Shown here in pieces: positions 18,467 through 28,168 of a stretch of DNA of 64,000 bases (the stretch's first letter is position 1; each line of letters starts with the position of its first letter). Source of the DNA: Micromonospora echinofusca (GTDB lineage Bacteria > Actinomycetota > Actinomycetes > Mycobacteriales > Micromonosporaceae); assembly GCF_900091445.1 (NCBI RefSeq), contig NZ_LT607733.1, positions 868,001 through 932,000 of the forward strand, given 5' to 3'. The notes under the pieces are model-generated. The model worked only from the letters and a program-made list of their open reading frames with translations, searched no databases and was not told where the DNA came from. Made by a program: the position numbers and the translations under genes.

Positions 18467-19405
18467 TCAGGAGTGCGGGCAGGTGTCCCGGTACTCCTCG
18501 ATCGTCGTGCCCCGGGGGGCCGGGCAGAGGAACTGCTCGTAGCGGGTGTCGTCGTCGACGAACCGCTTCAGCCAGGAGATGCTGTACTTCGCCACCGTCA
18601 CGTTGGACGAGGTGGGCGCCGAGTGGCTGGCCGCGTTCAGCTCCAGGTACGCCTTGTCCAGCGTGGCCGGCAGGCTGGTGTAGAACGGCTCCGAGTGCGA
18701 CGAGACGGGGGCCACCGTGTCGTTCTCGGCCCCGATGACCAGGGTCGGTACGCGCACCGACGACCAGCTCTTCTGGGTGTGCCAGCCGGTCAGCGGGATC
18801 GCCGCCTGCAACGCGGGCCGCGTGCTGGCCGCCGACAGGCTGCCCCCGCCGCCCATCGAGTGGCCCATCACGGCGAGCCGGTTCCGGTCGATGCGGGTGC
18901 GGACGGTGCTCGTGTTGGTCAGGTAGTCCAGGGCGGCCAGCAGTTGGGTGCCCCGGCTGGCCGGCTGGTCCCACACGGACCGGGTGTCGATGGTGATGAC
19001 GACGAAGCCCTGCGAGGCCAGGCGGGGGCCGAGCCACGCGACGGAGGTCTGGCGCGCGGTGAAGCCGGGGGAGATGGCGACTGCGCCGAAGGTGCCCTCG
19101 GCGGTGCTGGTCGGGTAGTAGATCGTTCCGCCGCCGAAGCCGCTGACGCTGCTGGCGGCGACGGTGGTCTGCGCGGTGGCGAACGGGCCGCGGGTGGCCT
19201 CGATGCTCGCCACGGTGGGCGCCGGACCCCGCTCGTACGGGTTGGCGGCGAGCGGCGCGGCCGTAGGCAGGTCCTGGGCGCCGGCCGGTGCGGCGGGCGT
19301 GACCGTCAGGCTCGCGCCGACCAGGACGAGGGCCAGCAGCGGCCGGGTGGCGCGCGAGGACCAGCGACGGCGGGGGACGGGGTGCAGAGCGGGTAGGGGT
19401 TGCAC
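18467..19405 (-). CDS. Secreted cutinase / polyester hydrolase (PET-hydrolase-type)
   Basis: 312 residues. Signal peptide about 1-43, mature start near [18 protein letters not shown]. The body matches actinobacterial cutinases such as TfCut2 and [32 protein letters not shown], nucleophile elbow GHSMGGGG (S183), AENDTVAPV (D229), and ASHSAP (H261), with the terminal Cys pair C294/C309. At the position after the catalytic His, TfCut2 and LCC have Phe; this enzyme has Ser262, as IsPETase does (S238), while the residue before the catalytic Ser is the cutinase-type His rather than IsPETase's Trp. The IsPETase-specific second disulfide is absent (A226, A263). GTG start with GGGAG RBS. Acts outside the cell on cutin-like polyesters or triglycerides; activity on synthetic polyester is inference. 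Confidence 0.92.
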   Translation of the reverse strand: MQPLPALHPVPRRRWSSRATRPLLALVLVGASLTVTPAAPAGAQDLPTAAPLAANPYERGPAPTVASIEATRGPFATAQTTVAASSVSGFGGGTIYYPTSTAEGTFGAVAISPGFTARQTSVAWLGPRLASQGFVVITIDTRSVWDQPASRGTQLLAALDYLTNTSTVRTRIDRNRLAVMGHSMGGGGSLSAASTRPALQAAIPLTGWHTQKSWSSVRVPTLVIGAENDTVAPVSSHSEPFYTSLPATLDKAYLELNAASHSAPTSSNVTVAKYSISWLKRFVDDDTRYEQFLCPAPRGTTIEEYRDTCPHS

Positions 19406-19617
19406 GGCGACACTCCCTGCGGGGGTGGGGGGTCGGTGGCGGCGTTGCGGGGGCCACCGGGTGGACGGTGATCGCCATCGATCGGATCCATCCTGCGTGC
19501 CGGGTGCCGGTGGGCGGTCATCCCGATGTGGTCATGTCAGGGGGATATGGCGCGCGTCGCACCGCGGGCCGGCCGTGTCGTACGGCACAGTGGCGGCCGG
19601 GCGGGCAGGATGAGGGG

Positions 19618-21081
19618 ATGGCCGAGCCGCACGACCTGACCGCGCTGGAGCAGGCCGTCGCGATCGCCCGCGGCGAGCTGTCCAGCGTCGAACTGGTCGA
19701 GCACCACCTGACCCGGGTCGACGCGCTCGGCGACACCGTCGGCGCGTTCGTCACGGTCACCGGCGAGCGGGCCCGCGCGGCGGCCCGTGCCGCCGACGCC
19801 GTACCGGCCGAGGAGCGCGGCCCGTTGCACGGCGTGCCGACCGCGATCAAGGACCTCACCCTCACCGCCGGGGTGCGCACCACGTTCGGCTCGGCGGCGT
19901 TCGCCGACTTCGTGCCGCCGGTGGACGCCGACGTGGTCCGGTTCATGGCGCAGGCCGGGCTGGTGAGCCTGGGCAAGACCACGACCTCCGAGCTGGGCTG
20001 CTCGCTCTACTCCGAGGGGCTGGTCGCGCCGCCGGCCCGCAACCCGTGGGGCCTGGCGTACACCGCCGGCGGCTCCAGCGGAGGGGCGGCGGCGGCCGTC
20101 GCGGCCGGGCTGGTCCCGGTCGCCCAGGGCTCCGACGGCGGCGGCTCGCTGCGCATCCCCGCCTCGCTGTGCGGCCTGGTCGGCTACAAGCCGAGCCGGG
20201 GCCTGGTCTCCGGCGGGCCGGTGGGCTCCGGCGCCTACGGCCTGCCGACCAACGGACCGATCGGGCGTACGGTCGCCGACGTGGCGGCGCTGCTCGACGT
20301 GCTGGCCCGGCCCGTTCCCGGCGAGCCCTACCTGGCGCCCGCCCCGCCCGAGGGTGGTTGGCTCGGCGCGGCCCGGCGGGCCGACCCGGGGCGGCTGCGG
20401 GTCGGACGGTTCACCGCCCCGATGCTCGCCGACGAGCCGGTGCACCCCGACTGCCTCGCCGCAGTGGACCGGGCCGCGGCGCTGCTCACCGCCGCCGGCC
20501 ACGAGGTGGTCGACGTCCCCGCGCCCATCGGGCCCGCCGTGTGGCCGCTGTTCGAGATCGTCTGGTACGTGCTGGCGCTCGCGCCCGTGCCGCCCGAGCG
20601 GGAGGCCGACCTGCTGCCGCTGACCCGCCACCTGCGCGCCCGGGGCGCGGAGATCTCCGCCGGCACCCTCACCGCCACGCTCGGCGAACTCCAGGCGCAG
20701 GTACGCCTCGGCGTACGCCGTACCGCCGGCTGTGACCTGCTGCTCTGCCCCACCCTCGCCGCGCCGCAGGCGCCGCTGGGCTGGTTCGCTGAGGGTGGCG
20801 ACCCGGCCGAGGACTTCGACCGGCAACGCCGGTTCTCACCGTACTGCGCGGTCTTCAACGTCACGGGCGATCCGTCGGTTTCGCTGCCGGTGGGTGTCAC
20901 CGCCGAGGGGCTGCCCGTGGGGGTCCTGCTGACCGGTCGGTACGGCGACGACGCGAGGTTGATCGCCACGGCTGCGCAACTGGAGCACTCCAGTGGCGGA
21001 TGGGATCGCCACCCCGCAATCTGGCGGGCCGTGGGCTCCGCTAACGTGAATGGCAGCGGTGTCGGGCGGTCGGCGCCATGA
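19618..21081 (+). CDS. Amidase (amidase-signature family)
   Basis: 487 residues, GatA-like amidase-signature hydrolase. The Ser-cisSer-Lys triad is carried by AIKDLT (Lys), [14 protein letters not shown] (cis-Ser) and [13 protein letters not shown] (nucleophile). Substrate cannot be read from sequence; many members hydrolyse aryl or peptide amides. The start is ATG 19618 behind a purine-rich stretch; upstream the frame stays open but looks non-coding. No gatB/gatC nearby, so it is not the tRNA amidotransferase. Confidence 0.88.
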   Translation: MAEPHDLTALEQAVAIARGELSSVELVEHHLTRVDALGDTVGAFVTVTGERARAAARAADAVPAEERGPLHGVPTAIKDLTLTAGVRTTFGSAAFADFVPPVDADVVRFMAQAGLVSLGKTTTSELGCSLYSEGLVAPPARNPWGLAYTAGGSSGGAAAAVAAGLVPVAQGSDGGGSLRIPASLCGLVGYKPSRGLVSGGPVGSGAYGLPTNGPIGRTVADVAALLDVLARPVPGEPYLAPAPPEGGWLGAARRADPGRLRVGRFTAPMLADEPVHPDCLAAVDRAAALLTAAGHEVVDVPAPIGPAVWPLFEIVWYVLALAPVPPEREADLLPLTRHLRARGAEISAGTLTATLGELQAQVRLGVRRTAGCDLLLCPTLAAPQAPLGWFAEGGDPAEDFDRQRRFSPYCAVFNVTGDPSVSLPVGVTAEGLPVGVLLTGRYGDDARLIATAAQLEHSSGGWDRHPAIWRAVGSANVNGSGVGRSAP

Positions 21082-21136
21082 TCGTCCACCCGACCCGGAT
21101 CCTTGAGGTCTCTTCTTCCGCCTGGGGGCGTTGGGA

Positions 21137-21442
21137 TTGTCTGTAACCGAGACGTTGCTGGTCTTCGTCGGCATCCCGGCGGCCGCGGTGCTGGTGATCG
21201 CCGGTCTGGCGTACGCCGGTAACCGTGGTGGCGGCGGTGGCGGCGCGAAGCGCTACCGACCGGGCCGGCGCTTCGACTTCACTCCGGTCTGGTTCCTGGG
21301 CCGGCCGGAGCAGCTGGCCGACTCGGCCGGCACCGCCCTGGCAGCGGGCGCGCAGGCGCCGGCGCTGACCAGCCACAAGCTCGAGCGGGCCGGCGTCGAG
21401 GCGCCGGCCGGTGGAACCGGAGGCGCAAGTGACCGTTGGTGA
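21137..21442 (+). CDS. Small single-pass membrane protein
   Basis: About 101 residues. One N-terminal TM helix (LLVFVGIPAAAVLVIAGLAYA), a Gly-rich hinge, then a basic cytoplasmic segment (KRYRPGRRFDFTPVWFLG) and an Ala-rich tail. A conserved actinobacterial hypothetical that usually sits directly before the DUF5130 gene, as here, where it overlaps that gene by 14 bp. Start likely TTG 21137 (SVTETLLVF); another TTG lies at 21131. Function unknown. Confidence 0.7.
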   Translation: MSVTETLLVFVGIPAAAVLVIAGLAYAGNRGGGGGGAKRYRPGRRFDFTPVWFLGRPEQLADSAGTALAAGAQAPALTSHKLERAGVEAPAGGTGGASDRW

Positions 21443-21830
21443 GAAGCAGGCCGGGACTCCGCCCGAGGTGCTGGACGGGCCGTTCTCGACCCGCCAGCTG
21501 CTGCGCATCGACGAGGCCCTGCGCCTGGCCGACCAGGGCACCGGCCTGGTCTTCTCCGTCTTCGTCGGCGGCCTCGACGAGCCGATCCGGGAGCACGCCG
21601 AGCGGCTGCACCGCCAGCTCGCCGAGCCCGACCGGTCGGTCCTGATCGCGGTGTCGCCCAACCAGCGGCAGCTGGAGATCGTCACCGGTCGGCACGCCCG
21701 CAAGCGCATCCCCGACACGTACGCCCGACTCGCCGCGCTCTCCATGGTGGCGGCGTTCGGCGGCGGCGACCTGGCCGGCGGCATCATCAACGGCCTCGAC
21801 CAGCTCGCCAGCCACGCCGGCAAGGGCTGA
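21429..21830 (+). CDS. DUF5130 family protein
   Basis: 133 residues. Recognisable as the actinobacterial DUF5130/TPM-like family: FSTRQLLRIDEALRLAD, TGLVFSVFVGGL, RSVLIAVSPNQRQLEIVTG and RIPDTYARLAALSMVAAF. Start is GTG 21429, five bases after GGAGG, inside the end of the preceding membrane-protein gene, implying translational coupling. No enzymatic motif; function unknown, probably envelope-associated together with its partner. Confidence 0.75.
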   Translation: MTVGEKQAGTPPEVLDGPFSTRQLLRIDEALRLADQGTGLVFSVFVGGLDEPIREHAERLHRQLAEPDRSVLIAVSPNQRQLEIVTGRHARKRIPDTYARLAALSMVAAFGGGDLAGGIINGLDQLASHAGKG

Positions 21831-21856
21831 CCGACCCGAGCCCACCCGACGTCCAA

Positions 21857-21897
21857 ACGGTGAAGCCCGGTCCGCACAGCGGACCGGGCTTCACCGT
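21857..21897. terminator. Strong bidirectional terminator
   Basis: A perfect 19-bp stem (21857-21875 with 21879-21897) and a 3-nt loop between the convergent DUF5130 and pepN genes. The longest perfect hairpin in the window. Confidence 0.9.
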
Positions 21898-21909
21898 GTC
21901 GGGCGTACG

Positions 21910-24468
21910 TCAGGCGCTGCGGGCGTCCCGCTCGCGGGCCCGCAGGGCGCGCACGACGCCGTCGCGGCCCTCCGCCACCAGCCGGCGCAGCGACGCCGGG
22001 TGGCCGTCGCCGGCAAGCCAGGCGTCGGTGGCCGCCACCGTCTCCTCGTCCACCAGGAACATCGGGTACGCCAGCTGCGCGAACTCCTGCGCCGGCTCGC
22101 TGTCCCGGCTGCCCCAGACCTGGCCCACCACGGCGAAGTACTTCTCCCGGTAGGGCGCGGTCAGCTCCGTCTGGGCCGGGTGGGTGAAGCCCTGCAACAG
22201 CGCCCGGTTGCGCCAGTTCGGCAGCGCCTCCGGCCCGGTCAGCTCGGCCCAGACGGCGGCCTTGTTCTCCGCCGTCGGCACCAGCGCGTGCGCGTACGCG
22301 GCCTCCCGCTCGCCGCTGGCCGTCCGGTCCCCGGCCAGCTCGGCCTCGATCTCGGCGGTGCCGGCCGCGCCGTTGGCGACCAGGGCGTCCAGCACGGCCC
22401 AGCGCAGCTCGGTGTCGATGGCCAGGCCGGCCGGCACGTCGTTGCCGGCCAGCCAGCCGCGCAGGGTGGCGAGGTCCTCGGCCGAGCGGGCCGCCTGGGC
22501 GTACGCGCGGGCCCAGGTGAGCTGGAAGCCGCTGCCCGCCTCCGCCGCCGCCAGCGCCGTACGCGCGGTGCGCGCCAGCTCCGCCCAGCCGGTCGGCGCC
22601 CAGGCCGGGTCGGCGTAGTAGGTGAGCGTCGTGTTGGCCTGGCGCAGGGCCGCGTTGACCAGGTTGATGTCGGTCTCGGCCGGCAGCCCCGCCAGCACCA
22701 GCGCCACGTAGTCGCGGGCGGCCAGCTCGGCGTCGCGGGTCATGTCCCAGGCGGCGGTCCAGCACAGCGCGCGGGCCAGCGACGACTCGAAGCCGGCGAT
22801 GTGCTGCACGACGGTGGCCATCGACCGCTCGTCGAGGCGCAGCTTGGTGTAGGTGAGGTCGTCGTCGTTGAGCAGCAGCACGTCGGCGGCGGGCACGCCG
22901 CGCAGCGCGGACACCTCGGTGCGGTCGCCGGTGACGTCGACCTCGTGGCGCTCGCGGCGGACCAGCCGGCCGTCGGTCAGGTCGTAGAGGCCGACCCCGA
23001 TCCGGTGGGTCCGCAGCGTCGGGTGCCCGGCGGGCGCCTCCTGGAGCACGACCACCTGCTCGTAGGTGCCGTCCGCGCCGATCGTCAGCTCCGGGCGCAG
23101 GGTGTTGACCTGCGCCGTCTCCAGCCACTGGGCGGCGAACTTGCGCAGCTCCCGGCCGGAGGCCGCCTCCAGCTCGGAGAGCAGGTCGTCGAAGGTGGCG
23201 TTGCCCCAGGCGTGCTTGGCGAAGTAGGCGCGCAGCCCGGCCAGGAACGGCTCCTCGCCGACGTACGCGACGAGCTGCTTGAGCACGCTCGCGCCCTTGG
23301 CGTAGGTGATGCCGTCGAAGTTGACCTCGACCGCCTCCAGGTCCGGCATCTCGCAGTAGACCGGGTGGGTGGAGGAGAGCTGGTCCTGGCGGTAGCCCCA
23401 GTTCTTGCGGATGGACAGGAACGTCGTCCAGGCCTCGGTGAAGCGGGTGGCGTGGGTGTTGCACCAGTGGCTGGCCCACTCGGCGAACGACTCGTTGAGC
23501 CACAGGTCGTTCCACCAGCGCATGGTGACCAGGTCACCGAACCACATGTGCGCCAGCTCGTGCAGGATCGTGTTGGCCCGCTGCTCGTACTCGTAGTCGG
23601 TCACCTGCGAGCGGAAGAGGTAGTGCGCCTCGGCGTGCGTGACGCAGCCGAAGTTCTCCATCGCGCCGGCGTTGAAGTCGGGTACCCACAGCTGGTCGTA
23701 CTTGGGCAGCGGGTAGCGCACGCCGAACTGCTCGTGGAAGAAGTCGAAGCCCTGCTTGGTGACCAGGAAGAGGTCGTCCGAGTCGAGGTGCGGCGCCATC
23801 GAGGCCCGGCAGAACGCGCCCAGGTCGATGCCGTCGTGGCTGTCGCGCACCTCGTGGTACGGCCCGGCGCAGAGGGCGGTGATGTAGGTGCTCATCCGCA
23901 CCGAGGTGGTGAAGTGGACCGTCTTCAGGCCCTCGCCCGCCGCCTCCTCCCGCTCCACCGGCATGTTGGAGATCACCTTCCAGTGCTCCGGGACGGTGGC
24001 GTGCCAGGTGTAGACGCTCTTCAGGTCGGGCTGGTCGAAGCAGGCGTAGACCCGCTGGGCGTCGGCCGTCTCGAACTGGCTGTAGAGGTAGGTCTCACCG
24101 TCGACGGGGTCGACGGCGCGGTGCAGCCCCTGCCCGCTGTTCGAGTACGCGAAGTCCGCCTCGACGACGAGCGTGTTGTCGCTGTCCAGTCCCGACAGGG
24201 TCAGGCCCTTCTCGGCCGACCAGTCGCCCAGGTCCACCGGTGCGCCGTTGAGCGTGGCGGAGCGTACGGAGTCGGCGGCCAGCTCGATGAAGGTGCTCGC
24301 ACCGGGCTCCGTGCACCGGAACCGGACCTCGGTCCTCGACCGGAAGGTGCGAGCCTCGGCCGCCCGTACGGCGGACGAGAGGTCCAGACTGATGTCGTAT
24401 CCGGTCACGTCGAGCAGGCGGGCCCGCTCCGTGGCCTCGACCTGCGTCAGGTTGCGCACTCCCGGCAC
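21910..24468 (-). CDS. pepN: Aminopeptidase N (M1 family)
   Basis: 852 residues, zinc metallopeptidase that trims N-terminal residues from peptides in the cytoplasm. GAMENFG (substrate N-terminus recognition), HELAHMWFG (zinc HExxH) and NESFAEW (third zinc ligand Glu) occur in order, followed by the ERAP1-like helical C-terminal domain. Length matches actinobacterial PepN. The protein ends RERDARSA next to the strong terminator at 21857-21897. Divergent from the DsbA-like gene. Confidence 0.95.
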   Translation of the reverse strand: MPGVRNLTQVEATERARLLDVTGYDISLDLSSAVRAAEARTFRSRTEVRFRCTEPGASTFIELAADSVRSATLNGAPVDLGDWSAEKGLTLSGLDSDNTLVVEADFAYSNSGQGLHRAVDPVDGETYLYSQFETADAQRVYACFDQPDLKSVYTWHATVPEHWKVISNMPVEREEAAGEGLKTVHFTTSVRMSTYITALCAGPYHEVRDSHDGIDLGAFCRASMAPHLDSDDLFLVTKQGFDFFHEQFGVRYPLPKYDQLWVPDFNAGAMENFGCVTHAEAHYLFRSQVTDYEYEQRANTILHELAHMWFGDLVTMRWWNDLWLNESFAEWASHWCNTHATRFTEAWTTFLSIRKNWGYRQDQLSSTHPVYCEMPDLEAVEVNFDGITYAKGASVLKQLVAYVGEEPFLAGLRAYFAKHAWGNATFDDLLSELEAASGRELRKFAAQWLETAQVNTLRPELTIGADGTYEQVVVLQEAPAGHPTLRTHRIGVGLYDLTDGRLVRRERHEVDVTGDRTEVSALRGVPAADVLLLNDDDLTYTKLRLDERSMATVVQHIAGFESSLARALCWTAAWDMTRDAELAARDYVALVLAGLPAETDINLVNAALRQANTTLTYYADPAWAPTGWAELARTARTALAAAEAGSGFQLTWARAYAQAARSAEDLATLRGWLAGNDVPAGLAIDTELRWAVLDALVANGAAGTAEIEAELAGDRTASGEREAAYAHALVPTAENKAAVWAELTGPEALPNWRNRALLQGFTHPAQTELTAPYREKYFAVVGQVWGSRDSEPAQEFAQLAYPMFLVDEETVAATDAWLAGDGHPASLRRLVAEGRDGVVRALRARERDARSA

Positions 24469-24671
24469 TTTTCGTCTCCATCCCGTCTCGCCGCACGCCC
24501 CGTTGGCGCCGTGATCGGCCGCTCGTGACGGCCGGATTCGAGTCTTCCATGCACGAACACCCCTTGGTGGGCGAGGTCACGCTCTCATTCCGCTGTCGGT
24601 CGATACCCGCCGGGGTGAAGATCGCAGGAGGCGTCGGGAGGCCGGCGCACCCCGTTTCGAAGGGACCAGCC

Positions 24672-25295
24672 GTGAGCGAGCGTGCCGCCGTAGACATGTT
24701 CTTCGACCCCCTCTGCCCGTGGGCGTGGATCACCTCCCGTTGGCTGCTGGAGGTGGAGAAGGTCCGGGACGTGGACGTCCGGTTCCGCGTGATGAGCCTG
24801 TCGGTGCTCAACGAGGGCCGGGAGCTGCCCGAGGAGTACCAGGAGCTGATGCGGACCGGCTGGGGCCCGGTGCGGGTCTGCATCGCGGTGGAGCAGCGGT
24901 ACGGCCAGGACGCCGTCCGGAAGCTCTACACCGCGCTCGGCACCCGGATCCACCTCGGGCGGGAGAAGCTCACGCGGGAGCTGTTCGTGGCCGCGCTGAC
25001 CGACGTCGGGCTCGACCCGGCGCTGGCCGACGTCGCCGAGGGCAGCGACCACGACGAGGCGCTGCGGGCCAGCCACGAGGCCGGCATGCGCCCGGTCGGC
25101 ACCGACGTCGGCACCCCGGTGATCCACGCTCCCGGTCCCGAGGGCGGCACGGTCGCCTTCTTCGGCCCGGTGATCACCCCGGCCCCCAAGGGCGAGGCCG
25201 CCGGCCGGCTCTGGGACGGCGTCCTGCTCGTCGCCTCCACCCCCGGCTTCTACGAGCTCAAGCGCTCCCGGGACCTCGACCCGATCTTCGACTGA
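24672..25295 (+). CDS. DsbA-family oxidoreductase, mycothiol-dependent (Rv2466c-like)
   Basis: 207 residues, thioredoxin fold with the DsbA helical insert. DMFFDPLCPWAWITSRW and FRVMSLSVLNEGRELP are the signature of the actinobacterial Rv2466c group of mycothiol-linked reductases/nitroreductases. Only the first cysteine of the CxxC-type motif is present (C15-P-W-A), so a monothiol mechanism with mycothiol is likely (inference). GTG start at 24672. It is divergent from pepN, an arrangement often seen in related genomes from memory. Confidence 0.85.
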   Translation: MSERAAVDMFFDPLCPWAWITSRWLLEVEKVRDVDVRFRVMSLSVLNEGRELPEEYQELMRTGWGPVRVCIAVEQRYGQDAVRKLYTALGTRIHLGREKLTRELFVAALTDVGLDPALADVAEGSDHDEALRASHEAGMRPVGTDVGTPVIHAPGPEGGTVAFFGPVITPAPKGEAAGRLWDGVLLVASTPGFYELKRSRDLDPIFD

Positions 25296-25309
25296 CCGTC
25301 CTCCCGCCG

Positions 25310-25354
25310 ACCCGAGGAGTCCGGCGCCGGATGCCCGGCCCGGACCCCTCGGGT
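25310..25354 (+). terminator. Hairpin terminator
   Basis: A 15-bp inverted repeat with one mismatch (25310-25324 with 25340-25354), 14 bp after the stop of the DsbA-like gene. Confidence 0.65.
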
Positions 25355-25490
25355 GGAGCCACGGGACGGGGGTGAGCAGGGGCGGGAAGGGTGTGCGGGG
25401 CGTCACCGGGACGGCGGCGGGATCGTTGGCCTCGGTGTCCGCCGCAGCGACCCGCAGGGCCGCACCCCGCAGCTCGTGGAGGCAAAACCG

Positions 25491-25922
25491 ATGGCCAAGC
25501 ACCGTGTGCCCGGTGACGATCCGTCGACCCGGGAGGGGGTGACCGAGCGCCCGGACACGGCGTACTGGTCGGTCGACGACTCCCGCTGGCCGACGCTCCG
25601 TCCCGACCTTCCCGCCCACATGGTGGACCTGCTCGCCCCGCCGATCGTGGTCGGCGTCGCCCGCGTGCCGGCCACCTCCCGGCTGACCCCGCCGGCCGAG
25701 CATCGGCCCGTCGCGGCGGCGGAGCACCGGCCCGCCCTGCCCGCCGACCGGCCCGTGGCGCCCGTCCTGCCCGCCGAGCATCGGCCGGTGCCGGCGGCGT
25801 CGGCCGGGTCCCGCAGGATCGTTCCCGCCGGGCCGGGTGTGCCGGGCCGGCGACCGGCGGGCGCTCCCACGCCGGGCGGTCGGCACCGCCGGGCGGCGGG
25901 ACAGCCCGACCGCACCGTCTGA
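25491..25922 (+). CDS. Proline-rich hypothetical protein with AEHRP repeats
   Basis: 143 residues, start ATG 25491 after GTGGAGG. Residues 1-60 are moderately conserved-looking (TAYWSVDDSRWPTLRPDLP, then MVDLLAPPIVVGVARVP); residues 65-110 contain AEHRP or ADRP units spaced by Pro/Ala/Val runs, and the tail is basic and Pro/Gly-rich. No domain is recognised and no TM helix is present; probably disordered. Third-position GC supports coding. Isolated between two unrelated genes. Confidence 0.55.
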   Translation: MAKHRVPGDDPSTREGVTERPDTAYWSVDDSRWPTLRPDLPAHMVDLLAPPIVVGVARVPATSRLTPPAEHRPVAAAEHRPALPADRPVAPVLPAEHRPVPAASAGSRRIVPAGPGVPGRRPAGAPTPGGRHRRAAGQPDRTV

Positions 25923-26013
25923 ACCCGGCGCCCGCCCGGTAGCTCTTTCATCTGGTGGACCACGCGCGGGTCCCGCGTCGGCGGGACCCGCGCCGCCGGT
26001 AGCGTCTTCGCAC

Positions 26014-27213
26014 ATGACGGTCGTGCATCCGATCGCCCGGGCCTGGATCACCACTGGCGGCACCGGCGCGCAGAACTACGACGAGTTCGCCGACGACGCG
26101 GAGATCACCGCGATCATCGAGGCGAACCCGCACAGTGCCCTCGGCATCGAGATGCCGCATCGGGCGCCGGAGAGCCTGGGCAAGTCCTTCCTCGACGCCC
26201 TGCCGGACGCGGTGACCCGGCTCGCCGAGGCGAAGGCCGACGGCAGCTACACCCCGGCCGAGCAGGTCGTGGTCCTCTACCGGATCAGCGCGCCGGGGGA
26301 GGAGAACGCGTACGGGCTCTTCGCCATGGTCGACACCGACCAGATCTCCACCCGCGCCGACGAGCCCGGTCTGGTCATCCGCAACGAGGACGTCTTCATC
26401 GCCAAGGTGCGGGAGCGGGTGGCCCTCGCCGAGGCGCTGGGCCACCTGCTGTCGCCCGTACTCCTGCTCCAGACCGGGCGCGGCGACGAGCTGCACGCCG
26501 CCCTCGCGGCGGCGACCGAGGCGGCCGGCGCGCCGGCGGCGACCGACACCGACCAGGCGGGGCGCACCCACGCCATCTGGCTGCTCGGCCCGGGCCCGCG
26601 CCAGGACGAGCTGACCGCCCTGGCGGGCGGCGGCGAGCTGGTCGTGGCCGACGGCAACCACCGCAGCCTCGCCGCCCAGACCGGCGGGCTGCCGCGCTTC
26701 CTGTCGGTGATCACGACTCCGGCGTCGGTGGCGATCCAGCCCTACAACCGGCTGGTCAGCGAGCTGACCACCACCGCCGACGACCTGCTCGCCCGGCTCC
26801 GCGCCGCCGGCGCGGAGATCAGCCCGATCGACGGCCCGGTCGAGGTCCCGGAGGCTGGCGGCACCGTCCACCTGCGCCTCGCCGGCCAGGGGTACGCGGT
26901 CACCCTGCCGCACGTCGGCGACAACCGGCTGGAGAACCTGGACCACGCCCTGGTCGAGCGGCTGCTGCTGCGCGACGCGCTCGGGCTCGACCCGGGCGAC
27001 AAGCGGATCACCTACGTCGGCGGCGACTACCCGGCTAGCTGGCTGACCGGCGAGGTCGACGCGGGGCGGGCCGAGCTGGCGGTGCTGGTGGCGCCGGTGA
27101 CGGTGGACGACTTCGTCGCGGTCAACCTGGCGCGGGAGAAGATGCCGCGCAAGAGCACCTGGTTCACCCCGAAGGCGCGCGGCGGCCTGGTGGTCGCCGA
27201 GCTGTCCCGCTGA
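26014..27213 (+). CDS. DUF1015 family protein
   Basis: 399 residues. DGNHRSLAA and the preceding LVVADG block are the hallmark of the DUF1015 family, with the N-terminal HPIARAWITTGGTGAQNYDEFADDAEI typical of its actinobacterial branch. The family is widespread and undefined biochemically; in some bacteria it is linked to serine/phosphoserine metabolism, which I cannot test here. Start ATG 26014. A terminator hairpin follows at 27227-27266. Confidence 0.8.
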   Translation: MTVVHPIARAWITTGGTGAQNYDEFADDAEITAIIEANPHSALGIEMPHRAPESLGKSFLDALPDAVTRLAEAKADGSYTPAEQVVVLYRISAPGEENAYGLFAMVDTDQISTRADEPGLVIRNEDVFIAKVRERVALAEALGHLLSPVLLLQTGRGDELHAALAAATEAAGAPAATDTDQAGRTHAIWLLGPGPRQDELTALAGGGELVVADGNHRSLAAQTGGLPRFLSVITTPASVAIQPYNRLVSELTTTADDLLARLRAAGAEISPIDGPVEVPEAGGTVHLRLAGQGYAVTLPHVGDNRLENLDHALVERLLLRDALGLDPGDKRITYVGGDYPASWLTGEVDAGRAELAVLVAPVTVDDFVAVNLAREKMPRKSTWFTPKARGGLVVAELSR

Positions 27214-27226
27214 CCCTGTGACGAAT

Positions 27227-27266
27227 CCGCCTCCGGGGCGCCGCCCGCGCGCCGCCCCGGAGGCGG
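27227..27266 (+). terminator. Hairpin terminator
   Basis: A perfect 14-bp inverted repeat (27227-27240 with 27253-27266, 12-nt loop) just after the DUF1015 gene; the rpiB start follows 20 bp later. Confidence 0.7.
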
Positions 27267-27285
27267 GCCTGACAGACTGCGCGGT

Positions 27286-27753
27286 ATGCGCGTCTACCTG
27301 GGATCCGACCACGCCGGTTTCGAGTTGAAGGTGCACCTGGTCAACCACCTGACCAAGGAGGGCTACGACGTGGTCGACGTCGGCCCGCACGCCTTCGACC
27401 CGGACGACGACTACCCGGCCTTCTGCCTGCATACCGGCGACCGGGTGGTGGCTGACGGCGGCAGCCTCGGGGTGGTCATCGGCGGCTCGGGCAACGGCGA
27501 GCAGATCGCCGCGAACAAGGTGGCCGGCGTCCGGGCGGCCCTCGCCTGGAGCATCGACACCGCCCAACTGGCCCGCGAGCACAACGACGCGAACGTCGTG
27601 GCGGTCGGCGCCCGTCAGCACACGCTGGACGAGGCGACCGCCATCGTCGAGGCGTTCCTGACCACCCCGTTCTCGGGCAACGAGCGGCACGCCCGCCGGA
27701 TCGCCCAGGTGGCCGACTACGAGGGCACCCGCCAGCTCCCCCCGCTGCCCTGA
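27286..27753 (+). CDS. rpiB: Ribose-5-phosphate isomerase B
   Basis: 155 residues, LacAB/RpiB family; interconverts ribose 5-phosphate and ribulose 5-phosphate. GSDHAGFELK, VVIGGSGNGEQIAANKV and REHNDANVVAVGARQH are diagnostic. Like the mycobacterial enzyme it has Gly-Ser rather than Cys in the GSGNGE loop, so the catalytic base is expected to be the Glu of that loop. Complete, start ATG 27286, own terminator downstream. Confidence 0.95.
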   Translation: MRVYLGSDHAGFELKVHLVNHLTKEGYDVVDVGPHAFDPDDDYPAFCLHTGDRVVADGGSLGVVIGGSGNGEQIAANKVAGVRAALAWSIDTAQLAREHNDANVVAVGARQHTLDEATAIVEAFLTTPFSGNERHARRIAQVADYEGTRQLPPLP

Positions 27754-27774
27754 CCGCCCGACCGGTCGTCCCGA

Positions 27775-27794
27775 CGCCCGGATGACTCCGGGCG
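27775..27794. terminator. Hairpin terminator
   Basis: A perfect 8-bp stem with a 4-nt loop (27775-27782 with 27787-27794), 22 bp after rpiB and facing a convergent minus-strand gene. Confidence 0.65.
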
Positions 27795-27847
27795 CCGCCA
27801 GGCTGGTTCGTGCCCCGGGGAGGGCCGGTTCCCGCCACGGTCCGCCG

Positions 27848-28168
27848 TCAGCGGCGGGGGAGGTCCTCGCGGGGCGTCCAGTTGCGGCGGATGATCACCA
27901 CGCGTTCCTCGGCCGCGGCCAGGTCCTCGTCCGTGGGGCGGGCGGCGTCGCGGGCCCGCATCGCGGCGGTCACGCTCACCTGGGAGGAGCCGGGGCCGAC
28001 GAGCCCCCGCAGGCCGCGGTCGCCCTCGTCGCCCGGCCCGCTGCGGCGGGCACGCGGCGGCTCGGGGCCGTCGTGCACCCCGGCGGTCGTCGCGTTCGGG
28101 CCGCCGGCCCCGCCCGTATCACCGGTCGGGTGCCGCAGCCGGCGCCGGCGGCGCTCCGTGTCCCCCAT
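27848..28168 (-). CDS. Conserved actinobacterial hypothetical protein
   Basis: 106 residues. The N-terminal 60 are basic and low-complexity; the C-terminal part (VTAAMRARDAARPTDEDLAAAEERVVIIRRNWTP) is of a kind I have seen conserved in Micromonosporaceae, so the true protein may start later than 28168, for example near the residue-60 region. No TM segment or catalytic motif. Function unknown. Confidence 0.55.
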   Translation of the reverse strand: MGDTERRRRRLRHPTGDTGGAGGPNATTAGVHDGPEPPRARRSGPGDEGDRGLRGLVGPGSSQVSVTAAMRARDAARPTDEDLAAAEERVVIIRRNWTPREDLPRR

